Assembly: GCA_035528435.1 (NCBI GenBank)
Contig: DATKYN010000015.1
Span: 1-5,321 of the forward strand
Origin: SG8-40 sp035528435
GTDB lineage: Bacteria > Pseudomonadota > Gammaproteobacteria > Burkholderiales > Eutrophovitaceae
DNA: 5,321 bases
Reading direction: 5' to 3'
Under the pieces are notes generated by a model. It made no database searches and was not told where the DNA came from. It worked only from the letters and a program-made list of their open reading frames with translations. Of this stretch, positions 5,321 to 5,321 are shown one piece after another (position 1 is the stretch's first letter; each line of letters begins with the position of its first letter). Position numbers and translations under genes: made by a program.

Positions 5321-5321
5321 T

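Overview
The window looks like a betaproteobacterial chromosome segment, most likely Burkholderiales and perhaps Alcaligenaceae-like. This rests on the character of the proteins: an isoquinoline-oxidoreductase-type molybdoenzyme subunit with XdhC, a glutaryl-CoA dehydrogenase, a GlrR/QseF-type regulator tail and a CxxCG membrane protein of a kind common there. It is an inference, since no rRNA or other marker gene is present. I see no mobile elements, CRISPR array, tRNA or rRNA.

Left part, + strand (1-2418): the C-terminal 100 residues of a large molybdopterin-binding hydroxylase subunit, containing its catalytic glutamate; a strong intrinsic terminator; a complete XdhC-family molybdenum-cofactor maturation protein; a second strong terminator; and a complete short-chain dehydrogenase. 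The SDR converges on gcdH across a compact bidirectional terminator. XdhC probably matures the molybdoenzyme encoded just upstream, although a terminator separates the two genes.

Middle, - strand (2447-3995): glutaryl-CoA dehydrogenase (gcdH, lysine/tryptophan/glutarate breakdown), preceded by a gene for an 87-residue outer-membrane-type lipoprotein with two G[YW]xDG motifs and two conserved-looking cysteines.

Right part, - strand (3996-5321): the last 53 residues of a GlrR/QseF-type sigma-54 response regulator enter from the right edge. They are followed by a probable terminator, an 18-bp dyad TGTC-N10-GACA that fits the GlrR operator as I recall it from enterobacteria, a near-consensus sigma-54 promoter (TGGCATC-N4-TTGCT), and a single gene for a 209-residue membrane or exported protein. 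A long 3' untranslated region with a double hairpin and U8 tail ends the unit.

This last arrangement is the most interesting content of the window: an apparently self-contained GlrR-sigma54 regulon unit. Its target resembles the SlyB/glycine-zipper 2TM family at both ends but lacks the glycine zipper. The promoter also settles the start codon, because it overlaps the upstream ATG at 4991 and leaves the ATG at 4919 as the first usable one.
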